Assembly: GCF_019443965.1 (NCBI RefSeq)
Contig: NZ_CP040814.1
Location: forward strand, 2,170,001-2,234,000
Source of the DNA: Salinibacterium sp. M195
GTDB lineage: Bacteria; Actinomycetota; Actinomycetes; Actinomycetales; Microbacteriaceae
DNA length: 64,000 nt
Direction: 5' to 3'
Below, one piece after another: positions 17,301 to 25,455 of the stretch. The first letter of the stretch is position 1, and every line of letters starts with the position of its first letter. The notes under the pieces are model-generated. The model saw only the letters and a program-made list of their open reading frames with translations. It did no database searches and had not been told where the DNA came from. A program made the position numbers and the translations under genes.

Positions 17301-18656
17301 ACAGTTGCCATAGCTAGAGGCTCCGTTGCCGGTGAACATCTCGTTAGGGTCATCAGCCTCCGCCGCCGCAGTCGGTTTATCCGCCCGGAATTCGGGGCGA
17401 TAGCTTTCTGAATTGCCGGTCACAATGACATTCTTGGCCGCCTTGGGTCGGGTCAGGCCGTCGCTGCCCCTGTTGCCCGCGGAAAAACAAATCGTCAGTG
17501 CAGTGCTTGCCCCGTCAGCATCGCGCACCAAACCATCGAAAGTCGCCTCTGCCGAGCCGTAGTCCATCCCACCCGGCATGGTTTCCGTTCCCCAAGAGTT
17601 GTTTTGGACGGAGCCGTTCGCTCCGCCCAAAATTCCCGAGGTGGTTACGGTCTGGCGACAGTTGAGTGCTGATGAGTCGCTGCTGGATTGGGTGATGAGA
17701 TCAGCGCCAGGCGCCATCCCCACTCCGTACAAGTAACCGTTCGAATCGCGCTCAGTACGAAAGTCACCGGCAGCATGACCAGCAACAAACGTGCCATGCC
17801 AGTCGCGACGATTCCCATCGTGAGCGACGATTCGCCCAGTAAAGGCGTCGTGAGTCTCGTCGACACCGTTATCCACGATTCCGATGGTCACCCCCGCCCC
17901 GTTGATCCCGCGGTCCTCCAACCACCGCAAATAGTTGCCGACCGGACGTCGCTGAGCGTCAATCATTCCCGCCACGATGAGGTCAGCAACCTCATCTTCG
18001 GGCCGAATCGGTACACGATCTTCAACGGCCGCTACCCCCGGCAGTGCGAGTGCCGAGTCCACGGAGGTGCCATCTGCTATCGCACTAATCCGTTGGTAGA
18101 GCCCGGCTGGAGGTTCGAGATCGCCCACGATACTTAGCCCAGCTACCCCCCTCAGCTCGGTCAACGTCTGCTCCGCGGTGCTCGAGTGCAACACGACCCA
18201 GACGTCTTTGGTTCCGGCTTCTGGCATGCGCGTGCGAGGCTTGCTCCGCGCAGTGGGAAGCGACACTGCACGCACAACCGGGAGCGCCGCAACTGCTTCC
18301 AACGCCGACTTCTTTCCCCGCACAAGGTAACTGGCGGGAGGCTCGAATGTCACCAGCGCGACCCCGGCCGCCTCCAATCGTTCGACCACAGACCGCTCTG
18401 GCGGTCCGGCTAACTCAACCAGCGCGAACGTGTCAGCGTCGCCGATAATCGACTCAATGTTGGATCGGTCGGCCTCTGATTGCGGAGCTTCTGGCCGGGG
18501 AGGTATGACTCTGGCCGACTCCGTAGCAGCGACAGTTGTGGCCGGCGCCTCTACGAGTTGATCCCCGTTGTCGTACGTGTGCAAAATCGTGATGTCGGGC
18601 CCGCCAGGTAGTTCCGTACCTGCGGGCACCACAGCTACTTGCTGGTTCTTCTTCAT
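14361..18656 (-). CDS. Large KP-43-like subtilase with two peptidoglycan-binding domains, no signal peptide
   Basis: A 1431-residue S8 serine protease. The triad is visible: Asp262 in IGIVDNGVDETHD, His287 in WHGTFVAGHAAG and Ser494 in GGGTSGASPKTAG, with an oxyanion Asn in QNNSWG (about 353). Residues 70-230 look like two inhibitor/prodomain-type units. Residues about 565-705 match the beta-sandwich domain of KP-43 subtilases (LTWTDPPG ... QDFALVVHN). Two PG_binding_1 modules follow (about 750-815 and 870-935; LRRGDRG-DVR ... YDTNG-DGDFG), joined by a Gly/Ser/Pro linker. The last 490 residues are unrecognised. No signal peptide or anchor is seen at the start (MKKNQQVAVVPAGTEL), so export is unexplained. 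ATG 18656 follows AAAGGAAC. Confidence 0.9.
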   Translation of the reverse strand: MKKNQQVAVVPAGTELPGGPDITILHTYDNGDQLVEAPATTVAATESARVIPPRPEAPQSEADRSNIESIIGDADTFALVELAGPPERSVVERLEAAGVALVTFEPPASYLVRGKKSALEAVAALPVVRAVSLPTARSKPRTRMPEAGTKDVWVVLHSSTAEQTLTELRGVAGLSIVGDLEPPAGLYQRISAIADGTSVDSALALPGVAAVEDRVPIRPEDEVADLIVAGMIDAQRRPVGNYLRWLEDRGINGAGVTIGIVDNGVDETHDAFTGRIVAHDGNRRDWHGTFVAGHAAGDFRTERDSNGYLYGVGMAPGADLITQSSSDSSALNCRQTVTTSGILGGANGSVQNNSWGTETMPGGMDYGSAEATFDGLVRDADGASTALTICFSAGNRGSDGLTRPKAAKNVIVTGNSESYRPEFRADKPTAAAEADDPNEMFTGNGASSYGNCLDGRIRPHVCAPGEWTAAANFGMTSSSIEFISAQMTWGGGTSGASPKTAGACALAIDWWASNIGGDAPSPAMLRAMMVNGATDTGFGGPIPNNRQGWGRVNLGAVFDDSVHKLYVDQSIRLASIGEMRQWNLYASDPNKPVKVTLTWTDPPGTVGSGTVDRPAIVNRLRLRLDHSGNTYFGNDFTNGWSRSGSPGDDEGTDNTQNIYLQGGEIVGAFTVTVEALQLAMNCLTNRPTSPQQDFALVVHNAHMNAGTTPVDTTVLVDDASGIPGGDDHWGGDDNDGTNDRDATWGNGSERPSLRRGDRGQDVRDLQELLTALGYDTNGIDGDFGSGTQSALRQFQRDQGLGADGIAGALSWAALENARARVQPPVAGGNGPSGGGSEPAGGGGATPVGGGSEPSGGGGASSGSRIDVTNRPTLRRGDRGVDVRVLQQLLTDLSYDTNGVDGDFGAGTQSAVRRFQSDERLSADGVVGSATWRRLGELSNTSESEGSNSDWSDWDDGSESSPQAEITERSAEPPLVTTELLAAVAAEQSALSQTETADERTVVGPLSGGLAALAESWNSPSDDQGVVRARSALVVVGRGSRFSLRDLVGLRRLAHLGTLFLLSDDRQVLGWLAQRLHVSQGIHYRLTTGQDGAAGAARDAVAEANGRHRAILPTRSNDASSAVAARLDLTELDQYAVVVVRESTRELVVTDPAGKKVTISTRSRAKGVRLQTLNDHEIQLLLDGSVVQLAGSWVIEATPIPDAVATFQATVGGRPLTTMRVGGQVEGDGGPASESGRVSPSLVTVTATSGTLLQTRVSAVSSSESNRERVELRPAIRRLNQLGETAVSAESGGAPAASAPALSGALPAPVERGITDVIVESRGVSAEGHPFQRSHHGDIVSVLSRSEYRRNRGRTVESWELLRGHVREVKYDRAGRVMAMLVRAAAGERVLRVDDETLRRLLSETDLGAREFIFGVDGNIVRSVVSPFEGAA

Positions 18657-18693
18657 GAGAATGGTTCCTTTCGTAGACGCCTGGCGGACTCGA

Positions 18694-20694
18694 TCAGAGC
18701 TGGACGCGGATACTGTCCGCGTAATGTTGGGCATCTAGCTCGACGACAACCCGCTTACGCGAGTCATCGAACGCTCCGGCAAGCTCGGCACTGCGCAGAA
18801 GCACGCGCTCGTGGCCGTGACCAGTATCCACAAGCAGCGCGGCGCCCTCCGCGCTGTACTCCACAGCGGTGACGACACCATCGATTCGGTTATCGCTGCG
18901 CGAAACGTTGGGGCGGATACTCGACTCACTCTCCGGACCGCCAGCTAACGGAGTATCGAACCGTGGATGCGCGCCATGCTCGCGCAGGTTGGCTAGGAAC
19001 TTGTCACTCTCAGGGAACACAGCATCTTGGCTAACAAGTTGAATCGAGCTCGGCGAAGCGACGATAAAAATGCCTTCCTCGTCGAAATTGATTTCCTGTT
19101 CCGTAGCCCGCACCATGCGGCCACCGATTGCGCCAAAAGCGCTGAATTTTGCGATTCCCACGGCATGCTCTGGGCTAAGCGGATAGCTAAACTCCAACGG
19201 ATCGAATGGGCTAATCTGCGCCGACTCTGAGATCGGACGAGGAAGGTGGGGCCCCTCGTAGCTGACATTGGCCACAAGACGGGAATTAGCGAGCAACGGA
19301 GACGCCGGATCGAAAACAACCTCACCAGCTTCATCCCTCACGAAGAGATAGATCATATGGCGACCAATCCAGCTAGACGGCTTGATCACCACTTGGTTTC
19401 CACCACCGCCTACGGTTGCAGTGCCAGAAGTCGTGACGACCGGCCACGATGCTGGAGCAAAGTTAACCTGGGCTCGCCAACTAATCTCCACCTCGTTGGA
19501 GCGAGCGCTAGTGACTATGTAGCGAGCTACACCACCGTCGGCGCCGAACACCGGCGTTTCAGGCGACTTTCCTTCGCTAGCTGTCCAGCTAATTGCGGTG
19601 GTTTCCAGCTGGGGATCAGCGTCAACCACAACTGTTGCTGGGAAGGACATCTCCGTGTTGACCTCCGTGACATAGGTCTCATCGAGTTCGCTAAATAGCG
19701 TCGTCATGTCGGCGTCCATGGAGGCTTTGAGCCAGGTCCAGCCCTCAAAACTGACTTTCTGATCGATGTCAATGATTTCCTCGACCCGCTTGAATTTGGC
19801 CGCAAATTTTGCACCGCCAAGCAAGCCTCCACCTCCGTCACCGGCGTCAGCGTCTGCTACCTCCGGCGCTGGGGCAAAGAGCGCATCAAATACTCGCTGC
19901 TGCACTTGGTCGATGAAGGTATTTACCATCTCTTGCCGAATGCTCTCCAATTCGGGTGCCAGTCCGGTACCGATGAAACGAACCTCAACGTCGCCCTCAC
20001 GCTTCATGCGCTCCCAAGCTGCATCAATCTGCGCACTCGAGCCGAACAAAAAGCCGCTCTTCATTCCCAGTGACGCGGAGAAGTGCGTCCAGATCCTTTC
20101 CGCGTGCACCTTTACCTCGGCACCCACAGTGGGCAACATTCGAAGGTACTCATACATCATCTTGACGCCAGCAGGCACGGCGGTCTGCTCGCGTATACCC
20201 TGAACCCACTCTTGAGCACCCAACGGAGTCAATTGCATCAGAAACGAATTTGTCCCCCCTGGCGTGCCGATATTTACATCATTGTGGGCGGCATCAGGGG
20301 TGCCCGACAGGGGATTAATGAGCACTTGAGCGGTGCCCTTCTGAGTGTTCAGCGGAATGAAGCGAGGGTTGCGGGGCGGACGCGGCCCTACGCCGGCCAT
20401 CTCCGACAACCACTGCTCTTTCAACGCTGCGAACCCGGCGGCATCATGCTGAACTGCAGAGGTGATGGTGAAGACGGCGGACCCGCCAGTGATCTTGTAG
20501 GTTTCGTCTTCTTGCTGACGGAATTGGCTGGCGGCCATCTGATAGCGACCGTTTTGGCCCTTGGCGAGGCTCGGTTGTTTGGCTGTAAACAGGATGACGT
20601 CGGGTTCAGTGCTTTGCCAAAGCTTGTAGTTGCCGACGTCCCATTTGACGCCGGACATCGCTACTCCAAGTTCTTTCTGCAGAAATGTACCCAT
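18694..20694 (-). CDS. Unrecognised large protein heading the subtilase operon
   Basis: A 666-residue protein of no family known to me, without signal peptide or membrane helix. Its first 190 residues and the region about 400-520 resemble the 530-residue protein at the end of the operon. Between them lies a helical, charged part (about 195-330, with ERIWTHFSASLG, ESIRQEMVNTFIDQVQQRVFDALF and a Gly-rich stretch). The final 60 residues (VVTAVEYSAEGAALLVDTGH, then ERVLLRSAELAGAF) resemble the extreme C-terminus of the subtilase (VREVKYDRAGRVMAMLVR, then ERVLRVDDETLRRLL). The subtilase gene follows 37 bp later. ATG 20694 has GGAGAG upstream; an ATG at 20658 (MSGVKWDVGNY) with TTGGAG is an equally good start. 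Confidence 0.7.
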   Translation of the reverse strand: MGTFLQKELGVAMSGVKWDVGNYKLWQSTEPDVILFTAKQPSLAKGQNGRYQMAASQFRQQEDETYKITGGSAVFTITSAVQHDAAGFAALKEQWLSEMAGVGPRPPRNPRFIPLNTQKGTAQVLINPLSGTPDAAHNDVNIGTPGGTNSFLMQLTPLGAQEWVQGIREQTAVPAGVKMMYEYLRMLPTVGAEVKVHAERIWTHFSASLGMKSGFLFGSSAQIDAAWERMKREGDVEVRFIGTGLAPELESIRQEMVNTFIDQVQQRVFDALFAPAPEVADADAGDGGGGLLGGAKFAAKFKRVEEIIDIDQKVSFEGWTWLKASMDADMTTLFSELDETYVTEVNTEMSFPATVVVDADPQLETTAISWTASEGKSPETPVFGADGGVARYIVTSARSNEVEISWRAQVNFAPASWPVVTTSGTATVGGGGNQVVIKPSSWIGRHMIYLFVRDEAGEVVFDPASPLLANSRLVANVSYEGPHLPRPISESAQISPFDPLEFSYPLSPEHAVGIAKFSAFGAIGGRMVRATEQEINFDEEGIFIVASPSSIQLVSQDAVFPESDKFLANLREHGAHPRFDTPLAGGPESESSIRPNVSRSDNRIDGVVTAVEYSAEGAALLVDTGHGHERVLLRSAELAGAFDDSRKRVVVELDAQHYADSIRVQL

Positions 20695-21210
20695 GATTCA
20701 TCCCTCTCCCCGGCAGCGAAGTTCGCCGCATTGTTATCGAATCTGCGCCCAATGACCCCACAGCGGCATGAAGTCGTTGCCGTAACGGCTCGTACGCGGG
20801 CGTTCTCTAACCGATGATTTTTGTGATCTGACGTACCCGTGAAGTTCACGACGAAACTCAGATCTAATCCCGTAACCCTGAGCTGACGGGAAGGAGTGCG
20901 CAGGCGTGCGAAGTCGAGAAACATCCCGGGGTAGATGCACAGAAATATTCACGATGATGGGCAAGGCTTGGCCGAGCTTCATGCGAGTCGTTTTCAGTCT
21001 CAGCATTGTCGGACCAACCTTTCGCGTATGCGGTCAAGGATGGAGCACGTGTCGACAACCTTGGCTGCAACGGAAAAACGACGATACTCTCCCCTCGGCT
21101 TTATATCTAGGGATTGCGGCGTGGCGCGCTTGATTTTTGATCATTATTGTGCAGGTGCTGGCATGTAATTTCTCGCCAGCGTCGATCGCTGTGCCGAGTA
21201 CTCTGACTAC
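20695..21210. other. 516-bp divergent intergenic region
   Basis: The gap separates the reverse-strand subtilase operon from the forward-strand sensor kinase gene. Several short frames cross it on both strands, none with a family resemblance, and I see no convincing small gene. It holds the odd palindrome CGTGAAGTTCACG (20838-20850). Promoters for both directions must lie here but no clear -35/-10 pair was recognised. Confidence 0.5.
20838..20850. promoter_or_regulatory. CGTGAAGTTCACG palindrome, candidate operator
   Basis: CGTGAA and TTCACG are exact inverse repeats around a central G, about 145 bp upstream of the first gene of the subtilase operon. A 13-bp perfect palindrome in a divergent gap is compatible with a repressor site, but the length alone is weak evidence. 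Confidence 0.3.
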
Positions 21211-22527
21211 ATGCTTGATGTTGCCCCTGCCGAACGTGTTGCCGCCGGCATCAATCGGTGGGACGTAGTTCTTGCCGTTGGCCTTTTCGCCGGAACACTT
21301 CTCAGCACCGTTCTCACCCGAATCGCTGGCCTCGTCGACGAGGTTGCCGATCCCGTGATCACGCTGCTCTGGGCAACCGCGATCACAGTACCGTTGATCT
21401 TTCGGCGCCGGCAGCCACTTCTAGTCGCGATCATCATTTCTGTGGTGTTCATTGTCGGCGCCACACTGCACGTGCCCGAGGTAACGTTCAGCAACATCGC
21501 GCTGTTCATCGCGATCTACTCGCTCGGGGTATGGGAAAGCCGGCGTCGCGTCGCCACGATGGCTCGCACGACGATCATCGTGGTCATGTTCGTCTGGCTG
21601 TCGATTGCACTCTTTCAAATCACGACGGATCCCGATGCGCTCAGCGGGTTGTCGCGGGCTGGGGCGTTTTCTCCTCTGCTGGCCTATCTCCTCATCCAGT
21701 TTGTGACGAATGTGCTCTACTTTGGGGCTGCATACTACTTCGGAGAGCGGGCCCATGTATCGCGGCTCGAGCGGACAGCATTGCGACAGCGTTCAGTGGA
21801 GCTGGTGCGGGAACGTGAATTGATCGCGGCGCAGGCCGTCACTATCGAACGTCTGCGGATCGCTCGCGAGCTGCACGACGTGGTTGCCCACCACGTGTCG
21901 ATCATGGGGGTGCAAGCTGCGGCAGCACGTACTCTGATTTCACGTGATCCTGACGCCGCGTCCGAATCCCTCAAGGCTGTCGAGACCGGATCCCGCCAAG
22001 CAATCGATGAAATGCACCGACTCTTAGTGGCACTTCGCGAGCCTGACGCTCGTGAAACTGACAGCGCAGCAGCCTCCACTTTGGGCGTTCACAATTTGCA
22101 CGAGCTTGTTGCCGAGAGTCAAGCTGCAGGACTTCCCACGCGCTTCGAAGAGATCGGAGACCGGCGTGCGATAACGGCGTCAACCTCGATCGCGCTCTAT
22201 CGCATCGCGCAAGAAGCGCTCACCAACGCCCGCAAGCACGCGGGGCCGACTGGCACTGCTGACGTGCGGTTGCGGTGGAGCCACGAGAGCGTCGAGATTG
22301 AGATTGGCAACTCTGGCCGCGCTCCGAACAAACGACCTACGACTGGACTGGGGCTCATCGGCATGAATGAACGAGTGAACGCTGTTGGCGGTGCGCTCGA
22401 ACTTCGTGCTCGCTCGCGGGGCGGCTATCTGGTGCGTGCTGAATTGCCGCTGCGCACGGGCAATTTCTCCAGCACCGATCCCTTCCCCACGTCATCGCAG
22501 CGTGAAAGCGCAGGCTTCCCCTCATGA
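21211..22527 (+). CDS. NarL-family sensor histidine kinase
   Basis: A 438-residue kinase of the HisKA_3 type. Six hydrophobic segments in the first 175 residues form the membrane sensor part without an obvious extracellular domain. A coiled linker follows (ERTALRQRSVELVRERE), then the phosphoacceptor box with His222 in RIARELHDVVAHHVS, and a HATPase_c domain (LYRIAQEALTNARKHAG for the N box, GLGLIGMNERVNAVGG for the G box). It should phosphorylate the response regulator encoded next, whose ATG overlaps its stop in ATGA. Kinases with this layout often control a neighbouring ABC exporter, here 23370-25357. Confidence 0.93.
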   Translation: MLDVAPAERVAAGINRWDVVLAVGLFAGTLLSTVLTRIAGLVDEVADPVITLLWATAITVPLIFRRRQPLLVAIIISVVFIVGATLHVPEVTFSNIALFIAIYSLGVWESRRRVATMARTTIIVVMFVWLSIALFQITTDPDALSGLSRAGAFSPLLAYLLIQFVTNVLYFGAAYYFGERAHVSRLERTALRQRSVELVRERELIAAQAVTIERLRIARELHDVVAHHVSIMGVQAAAARTLISRDPDAASESLKAVETGSRQAIDEMHRLLVALREPDARETDSAAASTLGVHNLHELVAESQAAGLPTRFEEIGDRRAITASTSIALYRIAQEALTNARKHAGPTGTADVRLRWSHESVEIEIGNSGRAPNKRPTTGLGLIGMNERVNAVGGALELRARSRGGYLVRAELPLRTGNFSSTDPFPTSSQRESAGFPS

Positions 22528-23210
22528 GCGCTTCACCAATCCGAGTCCTACTCGCCGACGACCACGAATTAGTGCGCGCCGGCTTTCGCGTGATCCTTAG
22601 CGCGCAGCCCGACTTGGAAATAATTGGTGAGGCACGTAACGGTCGCGAAGCCGTCGACCTAGCCGCCGAACTTCATCCCGATGTGATCTGCATGGACATC
22701 CAAATGCCCGACCTCAACGGGATTGACGCGACGCGGATGATCGTTGCCGACCCTGAGGCTCGTGCCGCAGTTCTCATCCTCACCACCTTCGACAACGAAG
22801 AGCACCTCTTTGACGCTCTCGACGCCGGCGCGAGCGGGTTCCTGCTCAAGAACTCCTCGCCCGACGATTTGGCTGCAGCAATTCGCACCCTCGCCAGTGG
22901 CGATGCGCTGCTCTCGCCCGCCGTCACCCGGCGGGTACTTCAACGGGTAACCCGCGCTGCTCGCCAGGCACCCCGTCAGACGGATGCCGCAACGACCGCT
23001 GAACTCACCACTCGAGAACGCGAAGTGCTCGTTCTCGTTGCCGAGGGCCTCTCAAACGCCGAAATCGCCAGTGCGCTGTTCGTCGGCGAGGCGACGGTAA
23101 AGACCCATGTTTCCAAAGTCCTTCAGAAATTGACGCTGCGTGACCGCATCCAAGCCATTGTCTTCGCCTATGAGAATGGCGTCGTTGTGCCCAGCAGCAA
23201 CCGGGACTAG
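22524..23210 (+). CDS. NarL/LuxR-family response regulator
   Basis: A 228-residue regulator. The receiver domain starts IRVLLADDHELVRAGF, with the phosphoacceptor Asp58 in VICMDIQMPDLNG and the conserved Lys in GFLLKNSS. The C-terminal LuxR-type helix-turn-helix reads LTTREREVLVLVAEGLSNAE and continues to TVKTHVSKVLQKL. It overlaps the kinase gene by 4 bases and so forms a coupled pair. The likely target is the ABC exporter operon that starts 159 bp downstream, whose leader carries a large inverted repeat (23302-23345). Confidence 0.93.
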   Translation: MSASPIRVLLADDHELVRAGFRVILSAQPDLEIIGEARNGREAVDLAAELHPDVICMDIQMPDLNGIDATRMIVADPEARAAVLILTTFDNEEHLFDALDAGASGFLLKNSSPDDLAAAIRTLASGDALLSPAVTRRVLQRVTRAARQAPRQTDAATTAELTTREREVLVLVAEGLSNAEIASALFVGEATVKTHVSKVLQKLTLRDRIQAIVFAYENGVVVPSSNRD

Positions 23211-23247
23211 CCCGCGCACACTTCGCCCACGCATGCCAGACCAGATC

Positions 23248-23273
23248 TCTCACGGCGTCACTCCCCCGTGAGA
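23248..23273. terminator. Hairpin after the response regulator gene
   Basis: TCTCACGG (23248-23255) and CCGTGAGA (23266-23273) pair perfectly across a 10-base loop, 38 bp after the stop of the response regulator. It could end the kinase-regulator transcript. No U-tract follows, so an operator function is possible too. Confidence 0.4.
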
Positions 23274-23301
23274 CGGAGGGCACAAACCCGCCTGCAGACT
23301 G

Positions 23302-23345
23302 ATCTCTCTGAACGCAATCAGCCGTAGCGTTGTTCTCAGAGAGAT
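23302..23345. promoter_or_regulatory. Nested inverted repeat before the ABC exporter
   Basis: ATCTCTCTGA (23302-23311) and TCAGAGAGAT (23336-23345) are perfect 10-bp inverse repeats. Inside them AACGC (23311-23315) and GCGTT (23327-23331) form a second pair. The element ends 24 bp before the GTG start of the exporter ATPase. Spaced inverted half-sites fit a NarL-type regulator dimer or tetramer; an RNA hairpin controlling translation is the alternative. Confidence 0.5.
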
Positions 23346-23369
23346 TCTTTGCGAACGAAGGCGGTATTC

Positions 23370-24251
23370 GTGCTCCAACTCGACAACATCACCAAGAGCT
23401 TTGGGGCGCGACCAGCGCTCGACGGAGTGAGCTTTGCCGTGCGTGACAGCCGCATGACCGGGTTCGTCGGAGGAAACGGTGCCGGAAAAACAACCACAAT
23501 GCGCATCCTGCTTGGCGTTCTCAATTCGGATGCCGGAGAGATCCACCTCGACGGCGAACCGCTCGGCGCAGAACAACGGCGTCGCTTCGGCTACATGCCC
23601 GAGGAACGTGGGCTGTACCCAAAGATGAAGGTGCGGGAGCAACTCGTTTATCTCGCCCGACTTCACGGATTCACGTCGGCCGCCGCCGGCCGCAACGCCG
23701 ACAGTCTGCTTGAGGAGCTTGGTCTCGGCGAGCGTCGTGACTCCACCCTCGAGAGCCTCTCCCTCGGAAACCAACAGCGCGCCCAGATCGCCGCCTCACT
23801 CGTGCATGATCCAGAAGTGCTCGTGCTCGACGAGCCATTCTCGGGGCTTGATCCTCTCGCAGTCGATACCGTGGTTGACGCACTCAAGCAGCGAGCGGCA
23901 GCCGGCGCATCTGTGCTGTTCTCCTCCCACCAACTCGAAATCGTTGAGCGGCTGTGTGACGACCTCGTAATCATTGCCGAGGGCACTATTCGCGCCTCTG
24001 GTGAGCGCGAAGCTCTCCGCGCACAACACTCGGCACCGCGCTATGCGATCGTGTGCAGCAGCGATCTGGGCTGGCTCCGCGCCGAACCAGACATCACCGT
24101 GGTCGAGTTTGACGGCGGCCACGCCACCTTCGATGCCGTCGAGCCCGCCGCGGCGCAGCGAGTATTGCGACGCGCTGTCGCCGACGGAGACGTCACGTCA
24201 TTCAGCCCTCAGCGCGCATCCCTCGCCCAAATTTTTCGAGAGGTCATCTAA
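23370..24251 (+). CDS. ABC exporter ATP-binding protein (NatA/YhaQ-like)
   Basis: A 293-residue ATPase: Walker A GGNGAGKTT, signature LSLGNQQRAQ (Q-rich variant of LSGGQ), Walker B VLVLDEPFSGLDP and switch His in SSHQLEIVERL. The C-terminal part (about 215-293) is the DUF4162-like tail of NatA/YhaQ exporters. With the permease encoded next it should form a drug, peptide or Na+ exporter. The GTG at 23370 is preceded by GAAGGCGG; a TTG at 23349 is in frame but gives an unusual N-terminus. It probably belongs to the regulon of the adjacent two-component system. Confidence 0.92.
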   Translation: MLQLDNITKSFGARPALDGVSFAVRDSRMTGFVGGNGAGKTTTMRILLGVLNSDAGEIHLDGEPLGAEQRRRFGYMPEERGLYPKMKVREQLVYLARLHGFTSAAAGRNADSLLEELGLGERRDSTLESLSLGNQQRAQIAASLVHDPEVLVLDEPFSGLDPLAVDTVVDALKQRAAAGASVLFSSHQLEIVERLCDDLVIIAEGTIRASGEREALRAQHSAPRYAIVCSSDLGWLRAEPDITVVEFDGGHATFDAVEPAAAQRVLRRAVADGDVTSFSPQRASLAQIFREVI

Positions 24252-25357
24252 TGAACGCCAAGACCACAGCTCACCGCTCCCCCAGCTTCACCCACTCTGT
24301 CTCGCTCGTAGCAGAACGAGAAATTACCACGCGACTGCGTTCCAAAAGCTTCCTCATCACCACCGGCATCCTGCTCCTCCTCGTTCTCGGCGGGGTAATC
24401 GCTGGCGGAATCATGTCGAAAAGCGTCTCGACTACGCCGGTCGCCGTTGTCAGTTCGCTGTCGTCTGAGCTGACCAACATCGGCGGGCTCGAGATTACTG
24501 AGGTCGAGAACCGTGCAGAGGCTGAAGCCCTCGTTAGCGAAGGAACCGTGGATGCTGCGGTCGTTCCGTCTGCGGAAGGCTCCACGATTCCCGTCACGGT
24601 CATCGCTGAAAGCGAAGCACCGTCCTCGCTCATGCAGGGGCTCAGCGTGAGCCCAGAACTTGTATTACTCGATCCGAGCGATACAAGTTTTCTGCTGAGC
24701 TACCTCGCTGCCTTCGGCTTCGGTATCATCTTCTTCGCCTCGGGCATGACCTTCGGTCCGATGATCGCTCAGAGCGTTGTTGAAGAAAAGCAGACCCGCA
24801 TCGTTGAGATTCTTATGTCGGCAGTACCGGTTTCAGCGCTCATGGCCGGAAAGGTCATCGGCAACTCACTACTGGCGTTCGCTCAGATCATCGCGATCGC
24901 GGTACTCGCGATTGTGGGCCTTTCCGTCACTGGCCAGGCGGAGCTGCTGGCACTCTTGGGCGCGCCACTGCTCTGGTTTGTCGGGTTCTTCATCATCGGT
25001 TTCATCCTTCTCGCAGCCCTATTCGCCGCAGTCGGGGCGATGGTGTCTCGCCAAGAAGATTTGGGAACAACGATGACTCCCGTGACGATGCTCATCATGT
25101 TGCCGTACTTCGCGATCATCTTCCTTCACGACAATCCCGTTGCCCTCGCCGTAATGTCGTACGTCCCGTTCTCCGCTCCAGTCGGCATGCCGATGCGCCT
25201 CTTCTTGGGGACCGCAGTCTGGTGGGAGCCATTGATCTCCCTCGCACTTCTCGCCATCACGGCCGCGCTCGCCATTCTTCTTGGCGCCCGTATCTACAAC
25301 AATTCGCTGCTGAAGGTGGGAAGCCGAGTTAGCTGGGCTCAGGCCATCAAAGGCTAG
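24251..25357 (+). CDS. ABC exporter permease (NatB/YhaP-like)
   Basis: A 368-residue permease of the ABC2_membrane_3 type. One helix near the N-terminus (FLITTGILLLLVLGGVIAGG) is followed by an external domain of about 120 residues (residues about 55-145), then five or six helices from LLSYLAAFGFGIIFFASGM to the end. VVEEKQTRIVEILMSAVPVSALMAGKVIG is the conserved coupling region of this family. Its ATG overlaps the ATPase stop by one base (TAATG). Together they form the exporter; the substrate is not known. Confidence 0.92.
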   Translation: MNAKTTAHRSPSFTHSVSLVAEREITTRLRSKSFLITTGILLLLVLGGVIAGGIMSKSVSTTPVAVVSSLSSELTNIGGLEITEVENRAEAEALVSEGTVDAAVVPSAEGSTIPVTVIAESEAPSSLMQGLSVSPELVLLDPSDTSFLLSYLAAFGFGIIFFASGMTFGPMIAQSVVEEKQTRIVEILMSAVPVSALMAGKVIGNSLLAFAQIIAIAVLAIVGLSVTGQAELLALLGAPLLWFVGFFIIGFILLAALFAAVGAMVSRQEDLGTTMTPVTMLIMLPYFAIIFLHDNPVALAVMSYVPFSAPVGMPMRLFLGTAVWWEPLISLALLAITAALAILLGARIYNNSLLKVGSRVSWAQAIKG

Positions 25358-25455
25358 ATACCCCTGCGGACTCACGGCGCGGGATGCGTCGCCGCGCTTG
25401 CCCGTCGACGATGCGGCTTATTGTTTCCTCCCCACCGCTGTCGTAATGTTTCCTC

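Noticed and set aside
20734..21168. Short frames on both strands in the protease/kinase gap
   Set aside because: None has a ribosome-binding site, family pattern or plausible composition.
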